64,000 bases of DNA from Rahnella woolbedingensis (GTDB taxonomy: Bacteria > Pseudomonadota > Gammaproteobacteria > Enterobacterales > Enterobacteriaceae). Within the stretch, counting starts at the first letter, position 1. The number at the start of each line of letters is the position of its first letter. The stretch is taken from assembly GCF_003602095.1 (NCBI RefSeq), contig NZ_RAHH01000025.1, positions 1-64,000 on the forward strand. The letters are read 5' to 3'. Under the pieces are notes generated by a model that did not search any database, was not told where the DNA came from, and was given only the letters and a program-made list of their open reading frames with translations. Below, piece by piece: positions 21,603-32,448 of the stretch. The translations under genes and the position numbers were made by a program.

Positions 21603-21641
21603 ATGACTTGCTTCTGCATAAGGGAATTCGTACCGCGATGA
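21603..21641 (+). CDS. Candidate 12-codon cysteine-containing leader peptide of cysJ
   Basis: ATG at 21603 opens a short frame, [12 protein letters not shown], with Cys at positions 3 and 5 and a TGA stop that overlaps the cysJ start (ATGA). A perfect GGAGG at 21590-21594 lies 8 bases in front of this ATG, whereas cysJ itself has only AAGGG about 14 bases from its start. This is the usual layout of translational coupling. A cysteine-sensing role is attractive in a sulfur operon but is inference. The frame could also be accidental. Confidence 0.4.
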   Translation: MTCFCIREFVPR

Positions 21642-23440
21642 CGACTCAGGCACCTCCAATTTCACTGCTCCCGCTGACCCCCGAGCAAATGGCCCGCCTT
21701 CAATCGGCGATTGGTGATTATTCGCCGACTCAGATGGCCTGGTTATCCGGCTATTTCTGGGGAATGGTCAATCAGCAACCGGGCGCGGTGGCCGCTCAGG
21801 TTCCGCTACAGGCTGCCGCGTCGGTCACCCTGATTTCTGCTTCGCAAACCGGTAACGCCCGTCGTGTCGCGGAACTGTTACGCGATGATCTGACGGCGGC
21901 GAAAATTAACGTCAATCTGGTGAATGCCGGTGACTATAAATTCAAACAAATTGGCCAGGAAAAGCTGCTGCTGATCGTGGCCTCCACGCAGGGCGAAGGC
22001 GAACAGGCGGAAGAAGCGGTCGCGTTGCATAAATTCCTGCAATCCAAAAAAGCCCCGCAAATGAAAGACACCGCTTTTGCCGTGTTTGCTTTGGGCGACA
22101 CATCCTATGAATTTTTCTGTCAGGCGGGTAAAGACTTTGATACCCGTCTGGGCGAGCTCGGCGCAGAACGTTTGTTAGACCGCGTTGATGCGGATGTGGA
22201 ATATAAAGAAACCGCCGAAAGCTGGCGTAAGCGCATTGTCGATGTGCTGAAACAGCGCGTCCCGGCCGATACCGGTGCGCAGCCCGCGCCGACGCTGGCG
22301 GGCAGCGTTAATCAGGTCGACAGCAGTCCTTACACCAAAGAAGCGCCGCTGACGGCGACTCTGGCGGTTAACCAGAAAATTACCGGCCGCGATTCTGACA
22401 AAGACGTTCGTCATCTGGAAATCGAACTCGGTGATTCCGGACTGCGTTACCAGCCGGGCGATGCGCTGGGGATCTGGTTTGAAAACGATCCGCAACTGGT
22501 GCAGGAAATCGTCGAGCTGCTGTGGCTAAAAGGCGATGAAGTCGTTGAATTGAATGATAAAAAACTGCCGCTTTCTGAAGCACTGCAACATCACATCGAA
22601 CTGACCCAGAACACTACGCCGATTATTGAGAAATACGCCGCGCTTTGCCGGGACGAACACCTGACCGGTCTGCTGGCGGATAAACCTGCGCTTCAGCAAT
22701 ACGCGCAGACGGTGCCGTTCGCCGACATGGTGCGCCGCGCACCGACTGAACTGGATGCCCAGCAACTGGTGGATTTACTGCGTCCGCTGACGCCGCGCCT
22801 GTATTCAATTGCCTCTTCGCAGGCGGAAACAGAATCTGAAGTGCACATTACGGTGGGGGTGGTGCGTTACGACATCGATGGTCGTGCGCGTTCCGGCGGT
22901 GCTTCCGGCTATCTGGCCGATCGTCTGGAAGAAGACGGCGAAGTGAAAGTCTTCATCGAGCACAACGACAATTTCCGTCTGCCCGCTAACCCTGAAACGC
23001 CCGTCATTATGATAGGGCCCGGCACTGGCATTGCGCCATTCCGCGCCTTCATCCAGCAGCGTGATAACGACGGCGCTACCGGCAAAAACTGGCTGTTCTT
23101 CGGCAATCCGCACTTTACCGATGATTTCCTGTATCAGGTTGAATGGCAGCGTTACGTGAAAGACGGCCTGCTGACCAATATCTCTCTGGCATGGTCACGC
23201 GACCAGGCAGAAAAAGTGTACGTACAGGACAAACTGCGCGAGCAGGGCGCTGAAGTCTGGCAATGGTTGCAGGAAGGCGCGCACGTGTATGTCTGCGGCG
23301 ATGCCAATCGTATGGCGAAAGACGTAGAGCAGGCGTTACTGGAAATCATTGCCGAATACGGCGTGATGGATCTGGAAACTGCCGACGAATATCTCAGTGA
23401 ATTACGTCTTGATCGCCGTTACCAGCGCGACGTCTATTAA
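21638..23440 (+). CDS. cysJ: Sulfite reductase [NADPH] flavoprotein alpha subunit
   Basis: Carries electrons from NADPH through FAD and FMN to the CysI hemoprotein, which reduces sulfite to sulfide. The 600-residue chain (E. coli 599) has an N-terminal flavodoxin domain with [11 protein letters not shown] (about residues 68-78), the connecting/FAD domain with RLYSIASSQ, and the NADPH domain with [12 protein letters not shown] and the C-terminal RYQRDVY. The ATG at 21638 gives [13 protein letters not shown], as in E. coli CysJ; a TTG further upstream is rejected. First gene of cysJIH. Confidence 0.96.
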   Translation: MTTQAPPISLLPLTPEQMARLQSAIGDYSPTQMAWLSGYFWGMVNQQPGAVAAQVPLQAAASVTLISASQTGNARRVAELLRDDLTAAKINVNLVNAGDYKFKQIGQEKLLLIVASTQGEGEQAEEAVALHKFLQSKKAPQMKDTAFAVFALGDTSYEFFCQAGKDFDTRLGELGAERLLDRVDADVEYKETAESWRKRIVDVLKQRVPADTGAQPAPTLAGSVNQVDSSPYTKEAPLTATLAVNQKITGRDSDKDVRHLEIELGDSGLRYQPGDALGIWFENDPQLVQEIVELLWLKGDEVVELNDKKLPLSEALQHHIELTQNTTPIIEKYAALCRDEHLTGLLADKPALQQYAQTVPFADMVRRAPTELDAQQLVDLLRPLTPRLYSIASSQAETESEVHITVGVVRYDIDGRARSGGASGYLADRLEEDGEVKVFIEHNDNFRLPANPETPVIMIGPGTGIAPFRAFIQQRDNDGATGKNWLFFGNPHFTDDFLYQVEWQRYVKDGLLTNISLAWSRDQAEKVYVQDKLREQGAEVWQWLQEGAHVYVCGDANRMAKDVEQALLEIIAEYGVMDLETADEYLSELRLDRRYQRDVY

Positions 23441-23452
23441 CGAATCAGAGCA

Positions 23453-25204
23453 ATGAGCGAAAACCTTATGAGCAATAAGTTGTGGAGTGAACTCAATCCC
23501 GGTCCGGGCCCGCTGATCGTCGATGCCCCGCTGGCTGACGCCGAACGCCTGAAGACGGAAAGTAATTTCCTGCGCGGAACCATCACCGAAGATTTAAAAG
23601 ACGGCCTGACCGGTGGCTTCAACGGTGACAACTTCCTGTTGATCCGTTTCCACGGTATGTATCAGCAGGATGACCGTGATATCCGCGCAGAACGCGCTGA
23701 GCAGAAACTGGAACCGCGTCACGCCATGATGTTGCGTTGTCGTTTGCCTGGCGGGGTGATGACGCCTGCGCAGTGGCTCGGCATCGACAAATTTGCGGAC
23801 GACAGCACGCTGTACGGCAGCATCCGTATTACTAACCGTCAGACTTTCCAGTTCCACGGCATCCTGAAACCGAACGTGAAACCGGTGCATCAGTTGCTGA
23901 ATAAACTCGGTCTGGACGCGCTGGCGACCGCCAACGACGTTAACCGTAACGTGTTGTGTACGTCGAATCCGGTGGAGTCTGCACTGCATCAGGAAGCGTA
24001 TCAGTGGGCGAAGAAAATTTCCGAGCACCTGCTGCCGCGTACCCGCGCTTACGCCGAGGTCTGGCTGGATCAGGAAAAAGTCGAAACTACCGACGAAGAG
24101 CCGATTCTTGGCGCGACGTATCTGCCGCGGAAATTCAAAACGACGGTCGTTATTCCGCCGCAGAACGACGTGGATCTGCATGCCAACGACCTGAACTTCG
24201 TGGCGATTGCAGATAACGGCAAACTGGTCGGTTTCAACGTGCTGGTCGGCGGCGGGCTTTCTATCGCGCATGGTGATAAAGCCACTTACGCACGCACCGC
24301 CAGCGAACTGGGCTTTATTCCGCTGGAGAACACGCTGGCCGTCGCCGAAGCCGTGGTGACCACGCAGCGCGACTGGGGCAACCGCACCAACCGTAAAAAC
24401 GCCAAAACCAAATACACGCTGGAACGCGTTGGCGTGCCGGTATTCAAAGCCGAAGTCGAAAAACGCGCAGGCATTCAGTTTGGCGATGTTCGTCCTTATG
24501 AATTCACCGGACGTGGTGATCGTATCGGCTGGGTAAAAGGTATCGACAAACAATGGCACCTGACGCTGTTTATCGAAAATGGCCGTATTCTCGATTATCC
24601 GGGCAAGCCGCTGAAAACCGGACTGGCAGAAATTGCTAAGATCCATAAAGGTGATTTCAGGCTTACTGCTAACCAGAATCTGATCGTGGCCGGTGTCTCT
24701 GAAAAAGACAAAGACACTATAGAAACTCTGGCGCGTAATCACGGCCTGATTGACGACGGCGTCACCGAGCAGCGTAAAAACTCGATGGCCTGTGTGTCTT
24801 ATCCGACCTGTCCGCTGGCGATGGCGGAAGCAGAACGTTTCCTGCCTGAGTTTGTGACTAAAGTCGAAGGCATCATGCACGCGCACGGCGTAGGCGATGA
24901 ACATATCGTTCTGCGTGTGACCGGTTGCCCGAACGGCTGTGGCCGCGCGCTGCTGGCCGAAATTGGTCTGGTGGGTAAAGCGATGAACCGCTACAACCTG
25001 CACCTTGGCGGTAACCGCGCCGGAACCCGCATTCCGCGCATGTACCGCGAAAACATTTCAGATGCTGAAATCCTGAGCATCATTGACGAACTGGTCGGAC
25101 GCTGGTCGAAAGAGCGTGAAACCGGTGAAGGCTTTGGTGACTTTGTGATCCGCGCCGGGATCATTAAGCCCGTGCTGGATCCCGCACGCGACTTTTATGA
25201 CTAA
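23453..25204 (+). CDS. cysI: Sulfite reductase hemoprotein beta subunit
   Basis: Six-electron reduction of sulfite to sulfide at a coupled siroheme and [4Fe-4S] centre. The cluster cysteines are visible in [11 protein letters not shown] and TGCPNGCGR (about residues 442-495). Siroheme-phosphate-binding arginines sit in [12 protein letters not shown] and [12 protein letters not shown]. The product is 583 residues, slightly longer than E. coli (570), with an N-terminal extension; a second ATG at 23468 is also possible and gives 578. It follows cysJ after 12 bases. The siroheme it needs is made by CysG, encoded 2 kb downstream. Confidence 0.96.
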   Translation: MSENLMSNKLWSELNPGPGPLIVDAPLADAERLKTESNFLRGTITEDLKDGLTGGFNGDNFLLIRFHGMYQQDDRDIRAERAEQKLEPRHAMMLRCRLPGGVMTPAQWLGIDKFADDSTLYGSIRITNRQTFQFHGILKPNVKPVHQLLNKLGLDALATANDVNRNVLCTSNPVESALHQEAYQWAKKISEHLLPRTRAYAEVWLDQEKVETTDEEPILGATYLPRKFKTTVVIPPQNDVDLHANDLNFVAIADNGKLVGFNVLVGGGLSIAHGDKATYARTASELGFIPLENTLAVAEAVVTTQRDWGNRTNRKNAKTKYTLERVGVPVFKAEVEKRAGIQFGDVRPYEFTGRGDRIGWVKGIDKQWHLTLFIENGRILDYPGKPLKTGLAEIAKIHKGDFRLTANQNLIVAGVSEKDKDTIETLARNHGLIDDGVTEQRKNSMACVSYPTCPLAMAEAERFLPEFVTKVEGIMHAHGVGDEHIVLRVTGCPNGCGRALLAEIGLVGKAMNRYNLHLGGNRAGTRIPRMYRENISDAEILSIIDELVGRWSKERETGEGFGDFVIRAGIIKPVLDPARDFYD

Positions 25205-25228
25205 GCGCGATAACCGACAGGAGGCGAT

Positions 25229-25966
25229 ATGAGTTTGCTGAATATTACTCTGGCTGAACTGAACGAACTGCCGAAGTCCGGACAATCCATGGCGCTGGCG
25301 GAAATTAACGTCAGTCTGGAAAAGCTGTCCGCGCAGGAGCGTGTGCAATGGGCGCTGGAAAATATGCCTGGCGAATTCGCGCTGTCTTCCAGCTTCGGCA
25401 TTCAGGCGGCAGTCTGTCTGCACTTAGTCACTCAGCAGAAACCGGACATTCCGGTGATCCTCACCGATACCGGTTATCTGTTCCCGGAAACCTATCAGTT
25501 CATCGATACGTTAACCGAACAGCTGAACCTGAATTTGCAGGTGTTCCGCGCGGAGCATTCGGCGGCGTGGCAGGAAGCGCGCTACGGCAAACTTTGGGAG
25601 CAGGGCGTCGAAGGTATCGAGAAGTACAATCACATCAACAAAGTCGAGCCAATGAATCGGGCGATTCAGCAACTGGGCGTGCAGACCTGGTTCGCCGGTC
25701 TGCGTCGTGAGCAATCCGGCAGCCGTGCGCATCTGCCGGTGCTGGCGGTACAACGCGGTGTGTTTAAAATTCTTCCGATCATCGACTGGGACAACCGTCA
25801 GATCTTCCGCTATCTGCAAGACAACGGCCTGAGCTATCACCCGTTGTGGGATCAGGGCTATCTTTCCGTGGGTGACACGCACACAACGAAAAAGTGGGAA
25901 GAAGGGATGAAAGAGGAAGACACGCGATTCTTTGGTCTTAAACGCGAATGTGGCTTACACGAATAA
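25229..25966 (+). CDS. cysH: Phosphoadenylyl-sulfate (PAPS) reductase
   Basis: Thioredoxin-dependent reduction of PAPS to sulfite. The 245-residue protein has a PP-loop-like [10 protein letters not shown] (residues about 51-60), [11 protein letters not shown], and the C-terminal catalytic motif KRECGLHE with the single active cysteine. The clusterless (PAPS) type is indicated by the lack of paired CC motifs. A GGAGGCG ribosome site precedes the start. Third gene of cysJIH. Confidence 0.97.
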   Translation: MSLLNITLAELNELPKSGQSMALAEINVSLEKLSAQERVQWALENMPGEFALSSSFGIQAAVCLHLVTQQKPDIPVILTDTGYLFPETYQFIDTLTEQLNLNLQVFRAEHSAAWQEARYGKLWEQGVEGIEKYNHINKVEPMNRAIQQLGVQTWFAGLRREQSGSRAHLPVLAVQRGVFKILPIIDWDNRQIFRYLQDNGLSYHPLWDQGYLSVGDTHTTKKWEEGMKEEDTRFFGLKRECGLHE

Positions 25967-25969
25967 ATC

Positions 25970-26086
25970 CCCGTCATACTTCGGGCTACAGATGCGTTGG
26001 CTGCGTTCAGTCGCCCGAATCACTGACTAATGTCAGCTCATCGGGACTTCTTCGCTTGCCGCCTTCCTGCCACCCGAATTATTTAA
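25970..26086. repeat. Intergenic imperfect palindromic repeat, copy 2
   Basis: This copy aligns over about 115 bases with copy 1 at 19636 (CATaCTTCGgGCT, then TCACTGACTAATGTCAGCTC, then TTGCCGCC). Its centre, CCCGAatcacTGACtaatGTCAgctcaTCGGG, keeps the same fold while the paired bases differ from copy 1. It lies directly after cysH. Confidence 0.6.
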
Positions 26087-26113
26087 GGGATTGCTGAAAA
26101 CAATCCCTTAAAT
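26081..26113. terminator. Perfect hairpin between cysH and iap
   Basis: ATTTAAGGGATTG pairs with CAATCCCTTAAAT around CTGAAAA. The stem is A/T-rich at the base with no long T-run, so termination is likely but not certain. The hairpin sits between two converging genes. Confidence 0.6.
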
Positions 26114-26124
26114 TCACTTCTTAA

Positions 26125-27168
26125 TCAGGCGTGTTTCGCCGGTTTCGCCAGATCCTTCAAGAGCGGATACAGCACTTTCACGGTATCGCGGGAGCGTTTT
26201 TCGATGCGGCCTGGCAGCGCTTTATCCAGATATTGCAGATTGTCGAACTGGCTCTGATAACGCGTGGTGCCCAGCGGGAAATGGCGGGTGATCGCACGTT
26301 GCTGTTCGCCGTCTTTCTTACCCAGCGCAAAGTTGGTCGCCGTGACGTTCAGCAGCGGCAGACGCGCATCGTCCAGCGCTTTTATCCCGTTACAGCAATG
26401 CGTGCCTGCGTGGCTTTCTGCCGGAATGCCCAGGCTGCGGGCAATATTCAGTGCGCGCACCCGGGTCAGTTTCGCTACGGCGACTGACGTATTCATGCCG
26501 CTGTTAAAATACAATCTGTCGCCGGTTACCAGCGAATCGAGATTGATCACCAGCAGGGTGTTTTTCTTCTCTTCAGCGCTCATGCGGTTCACAAAATCTT
26601 CCGCGCCTTTTGCCCCGGTTTCTTCCGCGCTCAGCGCCACGAAACGCAGGCTGTAATGCGTCGGGATGGCCTGCATACGTTCGGCCAGTTCCAGCATCAC
26701 ACCGACGCCAGAGGCGTTGTCATCGACACCCTGCAAGGTCAGTCCGCCGAGATTATGGTTGGTATCGCTGTCGCTTTGCGGCACATAGGTATCGAAATGC
26801 GCCATCACGATAATTTGTTGCGGCACTTCACCCGCGCGTGCGGCAATCACCGACGTGGCGTGAATATTCTGCCAGTTCTGTTTGCCCGCATTGCTGGTGT
26901 AAAGATAACGGGTATCGAATCCGCGCAAATCGCTCTTATACCCGAACTTGCTGAACTGCTGATTCAAATATTCAGCGGCGATAAGTTCTGCCGGACTCCC
27001 TGCCATGCGGCCGGGAAAATAGGTCGCAATGTGACGAATCTGCTGACTGGCGATCATACCGATTGCCGGAAGCGGTGCAGAAGCCGCCATCGCATGACCC
27101 AAACCGGCGCAGCTCAGGCCTAAAACCAGCAGCGCCCGCGTCATGCGTGAAAAAGAAAACATAGCCAA
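26125..27168 (-). CDS. iap: Alkaline phosphatase isozyme conversion aminopeptidase
   Basis: Secreted zinc aminopeptidase of the M28 family; in E. coli it trims the N-terminal Arg of alkaline phosphatase. The 347 residues begin with a signal peptide (about 1-28, ending GHAMA). Zinc ligands are seen in MAHFDTYVPQSD, GVDDNASGVGVM and LSAEETGAKGAEDF; a late CC pair is in HAGTHCCNG. It lies between cysJIH and cysGDNC on the opposite strand. In E. coli K-12 the type I-E CRISPR-Cas locus adjoins this gene; none is here. Confidence 0.92.
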   Translation of the reverse strand: MAMFSFSRMTRALLVLGLSCAGLGHAMAASAPLPAIGMIASQQIRHIATYFPGRMAGSPAELIAAEYLNQQFSKFGYKSDLRGFDTRYLYTSNAGKQNWQNIHATSVIAARAGEVPQQIIVMAHFDTYVPQSDSDTNHNLGGLTLQGVDDNASGVGVMLELAERMQAIPTHYSLRFVALSAEETGAKGAEDFVNRMSAEEKKNTLLVINLDSLVTGDRLYFNSGMNTSVAVAKLTRVRALNIARSLGIPAESHAGTHCCNGIKALDDARLPLLNVTATNFALGKKDGEQQRAITRHFPLGTTRYQSQFDNLQYLDKALPGRIEKRSRDTVKVLYPLLKDLAKPAKHA

Positions 27169-27413
27169 AAATCCTTATTTGCTGGTCAAAGCGACCGGAA
27201 GGTAATCAAACAACAGGCCGCGTGTGGCGGTCTTTGTGGGGCATACAGTATGCGATTCTCTGCGCAATTAGACAATTTCCCGTTATCCCAAACCGCTCTT
27301 TTTGTCGGGCTATATTCCATTTAGTAACTAATCATTCCTTTTCGTCATTTCAGATCAATTATTGCCTGCACGTATAGTTTGTTTATTAATCCTGACAATC
27401 AATAAAGGCTTTT
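27169..27413 (+). promoter_or_regulatory. iap-cysG divergent promoter region
   Basis: A 245-base AT-rich gap that must contain the CysB-dependent promoter of cysGDNC and the iap promoter. TATATT near 27311 is one possible -10, but no reliable -35 or CysB half-sites can be fixed by eye. An AAAGG ribosome site precedes the GTG start of cysG. Confidence 0.4.
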
Positions 27414-28838
27414 GTGGACTATCTACCAATATTTGCCGACCTCAAACAACGCCCTGTTCTGGTTGTTGGTGGTGGCGAAGTCGCTGCTCGCAAAATCGAT
27501 CTTCTCCTGCGGGCAGGTGCGCAAGTACGGATAGTCGCACAGGCACTTTCTCCCGAGCTGGAACAACGCAGGCAGGCCGCACAAATCAGCTGGTCTGCCC
27601 GGTCATTTTTGCCGGAACAGCTCGACGATGTTTTTCTGGTGATTGCCGCCACTGACGACGCTGCGCTGAATGCTGAAGTTTTCGAGCAGGCCAACCAGCG
27701 CCATGTTCTGGCTAACGTGGTTGACGATCAGCCAAAGTGCTCTTTCATTTTTCCCTCGATTGTCGACCGTTCGCCGATTGTGGTGGCGATTTCTTCCAGC
27801 GGTAAAGCGCCGGTACTTGCCAGAATGCTGCGCGAAAAGCTGGAAACCTTGCTGCCGAACAGTCTGGGGCAAATGGCCGATATCGCCGGGCGCTGGCGTG
27901 AAAATGTGAAAACGCAGTTCAGTTCCATGCGTGCACGTCGCCGTTTCTGGGAACACGCGTTCGCCGGACGTTTTGCCAGCCTCGCCTCTGCGGGAAAGCT
28001 CGCAGAAGCCGAACAGGCACTGCAACAGCAGTTAGAAAGTGCGCAAGACGTCTCGCATAACGGCAATGTCACGCTGGTGGGCGCAGGGCCGGGTGATGCA
28101 GGATTGCTCACCTTACGCGGGTTGCAGGTCATGCAGCAGGCCGATGTGGTGCTTTACGACCATCTGGTGAGCGACGAAGTATTAGATCTGGTGCGCCGTG
28201 ATGCGGACAAGATTTGTGTCGGTAAGCGTGCGGGCAGCCATTCTGTCGCGCAGGAAGAAACCAACCGCATGCTGGTTGAACTGGCGCAGCAGGGGAAAAA
28301 AGTGGTGCGCCTTAAAGGCGGCGACCCGTTTATTTTCGGTCGTGGCGGCGAAGAATTACAGGCGGTGCAGGCGGCGGGCATTCCTTTCCAGGTGGTTCCC
28401 GGCGTGACGGCAGCGGCGGGCGCGACCGCCTACGCAGGCATTCCGCTGACGCACCGTGATCATGCCCAGAGCGTGGTTTTCGTGACCGGACATTGCCGTC
28501 CCGAAGACAACGGCATCCAGTGGGAGACGCTGGCCAGGGGCAAACAAACATTGGCGATTTACATGGGCACGCTCAAAGCGGCTGAAATCAGCCAGCAACT
28601 GATCGCCCATGGTCGCGCAGCGAATACGCCCGTTGCGGTCATCGGACGGGGAACGCGTTCTGATCAGCAGGTGCTGACCGGAACACTCGATAATCTTGAA
28701 CATCTGGCTCAACAGGCGCCGACGCCGGCGTTACTGGTGATTGGTGAAGTGGTATCGCTTCATCAGCAACTGGCCTGGTTTGGGCATCATCCTGAGACTG
28801 ACGGCACCCAACGCCCGTCGGTTGTGAATTTGGCTTAA
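27414..28838 (+). CDS. cysG: Siroheme synthase (multifunctional CysG)
   Basis: Methylates uroporphyrinogen III to precorrin-2, oxidises it to sirohydrochlorin and inserts iron, giving the siroheme of CysI. The 474-residue chain has the N-terminal dehydrogenase/ferrochelatase half (Rossmann [16 protein letters not shown], residues 15-30) and the C-terminal methyltransferase half with [33 protein letters not shown] and VPGVTAA. The start is GTG at 27414, giving [20 protein letters not shown] as in the family. Ten bases separate it from cysD. In E. coli cysG lies with nirBD instead. Confidence 0.95.
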   Translation: MDYLPIFADLKQRPVLVVGGGEVAARKIDLLLRAGAQVRIVAQALSPELEQRRQAAQISWSARSFLPEQLDDVFLVIAATDDAALNAEVFEQANQRHVLANVVDDQPKCSFIFPSIVDRSPIVVAISSSGKAPVLARMLREKLETLLPNSLGQMADIAGRWRENVKTQFSSMRARRRFWEHAFAGRFASLASAGKLAEAEQALQQQLESAQDVSHNGNVTLVGAGPGDAGLLTLRGLQVMQQADVVLYDHLVSDEVLDLVRRDADKICVGKRAGSHSVAQEETNRMLVELAQQGKKVVRLKGGDPFIFGRGGEELQAVQAAGIPFQVVPGVTAAAGATAYAGIPLTHRDHAQSVVFVTGHCRPEDNGIQWETLARGKQTLAIYMGTLKAAEISQQLIAHGRAANTPVAVIGRGTRSDQQVLTGTLDNLEHLAQQAPTPALLVIGEVVSLHQQLAWFGHHPETDGTQRPSVVNLA

Positions 28839-28848
28839 AGGATCTGTT

Positions 28849-29757
28849 ATGGACGAAAAACGACTGACTCATTTGCGGCAACTGGAGGCGGAGAGTATCC
28901 ATATCATCCGTGAAGTGGCTGCTGAATTCGCCAACCCGGTGATGATGTACTCCATCGGGAAAGATTCCTCGGTGATGCTGCACCTGGCACGCAAAGCCTT
29001 CTTCCCGGGCACGCTGCCGTTCCCGTTGCTGCATGTGGATACCGGCTGGAAATTTCGCGAGATGTACGAATTCCGTGACCGCACGGCGAAGAACTATGGT
29101 TTCGAGCTGATTGTGCATAAAAACCCGGAAGGTGTGGCGATGGGCATTAACCCGTTCGTTCACGGCAGTGCGAAACACACCGACATCATGAAAACCGAAG
29201 GTCTGAAACAGGCGCTGAGCAAACACGGTTTTGATGCCGCGTTCGGCGGTGCCCGTCGTGACGAAGAAAAATCCCGTGCCAAAGAACGCATCTATTCGTT
29301 CCGCGACCGTTTCCACCGCTGGGATCCGAAAAACCAGCGCCCTGAGTTGTGGCACAACTACAACGGCCAGATTAACAAAGGCGAAAGCATTCGCGTCTTT
29401 CCGCTCTCCAACTGGACTGAGCTGGACATCTGGCAGTACATCTATCTGGAAAATATCGAGATCGTTCCGCTGTATCTGGCCGCGCCGCGTCCGGTGCTGG
29501 AACGCGACGGTATGCTGCTGATGGTGGATGACGATCGTATTGATCTGCAACCGGGCGAAGTTATCGAGAAGAAAATGGTGCGTTTCCGTACCCTGGGTTG
29601 CTGGCCACTGACCGGTGCCGTGGAATCCGAAGCACAATCGCTGCCGGAGATCATTGAAGAAATGCTGGTATCGACTACCAGTGAACGTCAGGGACGAGCG
29701 ATCGACCGTGATCAGGCCGGTTCGATGGAACTGAAAAAGCGTCAAGGGTATTTCTGA
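28849..29757 (+). CDS. cysD: Sulfate adenylyltransferase subunit 2
   Basis: Catalytic subunit of ATP sulfurylase, forming adenosine 5'-phosphosulfate (APS) from sulfate and ATP with CysN GTPase help. The 302 residues equal the E. coli length. Seen: the PP-loop [11 protein letters not shown] (about residues 36-46), [31 protein letters not shown] and the C-terminal [15 protein letters not shown]. It has an AAAGGAT ribosome site and is followed by cysN after 13 bases. Confidence 0.98.
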   Translation: MDEKRLTHLRQLEAESIHIIREVAAEFANPVMMYSIGKDSSVMLHLARKAFFPGTLPFPLLHVDTGWKFREMYEFRDRTAKNYGFELIVHKNPEGVAMGINPFVHGSAKHTDIMKTEGLKQALSKHGFDAAFGGARRDEEKSRAKERIYSFRDRFHRWDPKNQRPELWHNYNGQINKGESIRVFPLSNWTELDIWQYIYLENIEIVPLYLAAPRPVLERDGMLLMVDDDRIDLQPGEVIEKKMVRFRTLGCWPLTGAVESEAQSLPEIIEEMLVSTTSERQGRAIDRDQAGSMELKKRQGYF

Positions 29758-29770
29758 GGAGCCGCAGCTA

Positions 29771-31198
29771 ATGAATAACGCAATTGCACAACAAATCGCG
29801 GAGCAGGGCGGCGTCGAAGCTTACCTGCACGCTCAGCAACACAAAAGCCTGCTGCGCTTCCTGACCTGCGGCAGCGTCGATGACGGCAAAAGTACGTTGA
29901 TCGGACGTCTGCTGCATGACACCCGTCAGATCTACGAAGATCAGCTGTCCTCCCTGCACAACGACAGCAAACGCCACGGAACCCAGGGCGAGAAACTGGA
30001 TCTGGCATTGCTGGTGGACGGCTTACAGGCCGAACGCGAGCAGGGCATTACCATCGACGTGGCTTACCGTTATTTCTCCACCGAGAAGCGTAAGTTCATC
30101 ATCGCCGACACGCCGGGGCACGAGCAGTACACCCGTAACATGGCGACCGGCGCATCGACCTGTGATCTGGCAATCTTACTGATCGACGCCCGTAAAGGCG
30201 TGCTGGATCAAACCCGACGTCACAGCTTCATTGCGACATTGCTCGGGATCCGCCATCTGGTGGTTGCCGTCAATAAAATGGATCTGGTGGATTACAGCGA
30301 AACGGTTTACGAGCAATTTAAACAGGATTATCTGGATTTCGCTCAGCAACTGCCGACCGATCTGGACATCAAATTTGTGCCGCTCTCTGCGCTGGAAGGC
30401 GACAACGTGGCTACGCAGAGCGAGAAAATGAGCTGGTACACCGGCCCGACGCTGCTCGACGTGCTGGAGACGGTCAACATCATCAACATCCGTGAACAGC
30501 AACCAATGCGTTTCCCGGTGCAGTATGTGAACCGTCCGAATCTCGATTTCCGCGGCTATGCCGGTACGCTGGCATCGGGTTCAGTGCGCGTAGGCCAGAA
30601 AATCAAAGTGTTGCCATCAGGTGTGGAATCTACCGTGGCACGTATTGTGACGTTTGACGGCGATTTGCAGGAAGCCTGGGCAGGCGAAGCGATTACGCTG
30701 GTGCTGGCCGATGAACGTGACATCAGCCGTGGCGACACGCTGGTTGATGCTGAAGAAACCGTTAAGCCGGTGCAGAACGCCAAAGTCGATGTGGTGTGGA
30801 TGGCAGAACAACCACTGAGCGTCGGCCAGAGCTACGACATCAAAGTCGGTGGCAAGAAAGCCCGTGCGCGTGTGGAAAACATCGAATATCAGGTGGAAAT
30901 CAACTCGCTGACGCAGCGTGTGGTGGAAAACCTGCCGCTCAACGGCATCGGTCTGGTTGAACTGGCCTTTGACGAACCGCTGGTGCTGGATAATTACCAG
31001 AGCAATGCGGTCACGGGGGGCATGATCTTCATCGATCGCCTGACTAACGTCACCGTGGGTGCCGGTCTGGTACGTGAAGCCGTTGAACAGGTTTATCAGG
31101 AATCGGATAAATACAGCGCGTTTGAGCTGGAACTGAACACTCTGGTTCGCCGTCACTTCCCGCACTGGGGCGCACGTGACCTGCTGGGTGGCAAATAA
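29771..31198 (+). CDS. cysN: Sulfate adenylyltransferase subunit 1 (GTPase)
   Basis: Elongation-factor-like GTPase that powers APS synthesis by CysD. The 475-residue chain (E. coli 475) has G1 [12 protein letters not shown] (about residue 35), G2 region [14 protein letters not shown]3 [12 protein letters not shown] and G4 VNKMDL, then two beta-barrel domains. It is almost contiguous with cysC (1-base gap). No CysNC fusion. Confidence 0.98.
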   Translation: MNNAIAQQIAEQGGVEAYLHAQQHKSLLRFLTCGSVDDGKSTLIGRLLHDTRQIYEDQLSSLHNDSKRHGTQGEKLDLALLVDGLQAEREQGITIDVAYRYFSTEKRKFIIADTPGHEQYTRNMATGASTCDLAILLIDARKGVLDQTRRHSFIATLLGIRHLVVAVNKMDLVDYSETVYEQFKQDYLDFAQQLPTDLDIKFVPLSALEGDNVATQSEKMSWYTGPTLLDVLETVNIINIREQQPMRFPVQYVNRPNLDFRGYAGTLASGSVRVGQKIKVLPSGVESTVARIVTFDGDLQEAWAGEAITLVLADERDISRGDTLVDAEETVKPVQNAKVDVVWMAEQPLSVGQSYDIKVGGKKARARVENIEYQVEINSLTQRVVENLPLNGIGLVELAFDEPLVLDNYQSNAVTGGMIFIDRLTNVTVGAGLVREAVEQVYQESDKYSAFELELNTLVRRHFPHWGARDLLGGK

Positions 31199-31199
31199 G

Positions 31200-31841
31200 A
31201 TGGCGTCACCGGACGGGACAGTATTACAGAACGTTTCTTTGTTAAAAGATGAGAATGTTGTCTGGCATCCGCACGCTGTCACGCGTGCGGATCGCGAAAA
31301 GCAACATGGACATCGCGGCGCCGTATTATGGTTCACCGGGCTTTCGGGCTCGGGAAAATCCACGGTCGCAGGCGCGCTGGAACAGGCACTTCATGCGCAG
31401 GGCGTCAGCACGTATCTTCTCGATGGCGATAATGTCCGCCACGGGCTGTGCCGTGATCTGGGCTTCACTGACGATGACCGGCGTGAAAACATCCGTCGCG
31501 TGGGGGAAGTCGCAAAACTCATGGTGGATGCCGGGCAAGTCGTGCTGACTGCGTTCATCTCGCCGCATCGCGCCGAGCGCGACATGGTGCGTGATTTGCT
31601 TGAAGACGGTCAGTTTATTGAAGTGTTCGTGGATACGCCGCTGGCTATCTGTGAAGCACGTGACCCGAAAGGTTTATATAAAAAAGCCCGTGCGGGTGAA
31701 CTGAAAAACTTCACCGGCATTGACTCCGAATATCAGCCGCCAGAGACCCCGGATGTGCATCTTGATGGTGAACAATTGGTAACACATTTGGTCCCGCAAT
31801 TATTAGATGTGATGCGCCAGCGCGCTATTATCAAACCCTGA
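31200..31841 (+). CDS. cysC: Adenylyl-sulfate kinase
   Basis: Phosphorylates APS to PAPS, the CysH substrate. The P-loop is [12 protein letters not shown], with [20 protein letters not shown] and [14 protein letters not shown] also visible. The frame is open into cysN, but the ATG at 31200 lies 1 base after the cysN stop and gives 213 residues (E. coli 201); the extra residues are at the N-terminus before ENVVWHPH. Fourth gene of cysGDNC. Confidence 0.96.
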   Translation: MASPDGTVLQNVSLLKDENVVWHPHAVTRADREKQHGHRGAVLWFTGLSGSGKSTVAGALEQALHAQGVSTYLLDGDNVRHGLCRDLGFTDDDRRENIRRVGEVAKLMVDAGQVVLTAFISPHRAERDMVRDLLEDGQFIEVFVDTPLAICEARDPKGLYKKARAGELKNFTGIDSEYQPPETPDVHLDGEQLVTHLVPQLLDVMRQRAIIKP

Positions 31842-31900
31842 ATGTTGCCGGCCAAACGCCACAGAGCGTGCAGGTTTACACTGAAATACAGGGATCATCT

Positions 31901-32281
31901 ATGCAGGCTTTACTCAGCAGACTTGTCAGCCGGATCCGCGTGGATCGAACCGGGGAAATCAGCCCCCGGACACGCGTGCCTGTGCCGGTAACAGACAGTC
32001 CGGACACCGAAGACCCTTCCTACTCCATGCAGGGCGGATTCATTGGGTTTGTCTTCTACTGGCTGGCGTTTGCGATCCCTTTTCTGGTTTACGGTTCCAA
32101 TACCCTGTTTTTTCTGCTCTACACCTGGCCGTTCTTCCTGGCGCTGATGCCGGTTTCCGTGCTGATAGGCATTGCGCTCAGCATGTTCTTTGCCGGTGGC
32201 TGGTTTAAAACCTCTCTGGCCAGCGCTATCTGCATCATTGGTATGTTCTGGACAGTCTTCTCTTTCCTGTCTGGCTGGTGA
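31901..32281 (+). CDS. ygbE: DUF3561 inner-membrane protein, YgbE-like
   Basis: A 126-residue protein with a hydrophilic N-terminus and three hydrophobic segments (about residues 45-65, 68-92 and 98-120), so an inner-membrane location is expected. Its place between cysC and ftsB matches E. coli ygbE (107 residues), whose function is unknown; the N-terminus here is longer. A GTG at 31868 in the same frame is less likely as start; the ATG at 31901 has AGGGAT in front of it. Confidence 0.8.
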   Translation: MQALLSRLVSRIRVDRTGEISPRTRVPVPVTDSPDTEDPSYSMQGGFIGFVFYWLAFAIPFLVYGSNTLFFLLYTWPFFLALMPVSVLIGIALSMFFAGGWFKTSLASAICIIGMFWTVFSFLSGW

Positions 32282-32448
32282 CTTTTTCTGGCGGTTTTCC
32301 CTGCAAATTCCCTTCACGATGTAACCCATTGTGTCATTCTCACCCATAATTGCGTGCGTAAGTCTGATTCTCACCGGCATTTACCCTGCCGCAGTGGAGT
32401 CAGAGGGAAAGTTGTGGGATGATTGTCCAGCTTTTTTAGGGGGCGGGG

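Noticed and set aside
23594-25003. Long reverse-strand ORF of 469 codons over cysI
   Set aside because: It is an exact antisense shadow of cysI; the His/Arg/Gln-rich composition and lack of any motif are typical of the complement of a well-coded gene.
25967-26124. CRISPR array beside iap
   Set aside because: The region was checked because E. coli has one there; there are no regularly spaced repeats or cas genes, only one interspersed palindrome and a hairpin.
28639-29745. Reverse-strand ORF of 368 codons over cysG-cysD
   Set aside because: Spans two well-supported forward genes and their junction; a shadow frame.
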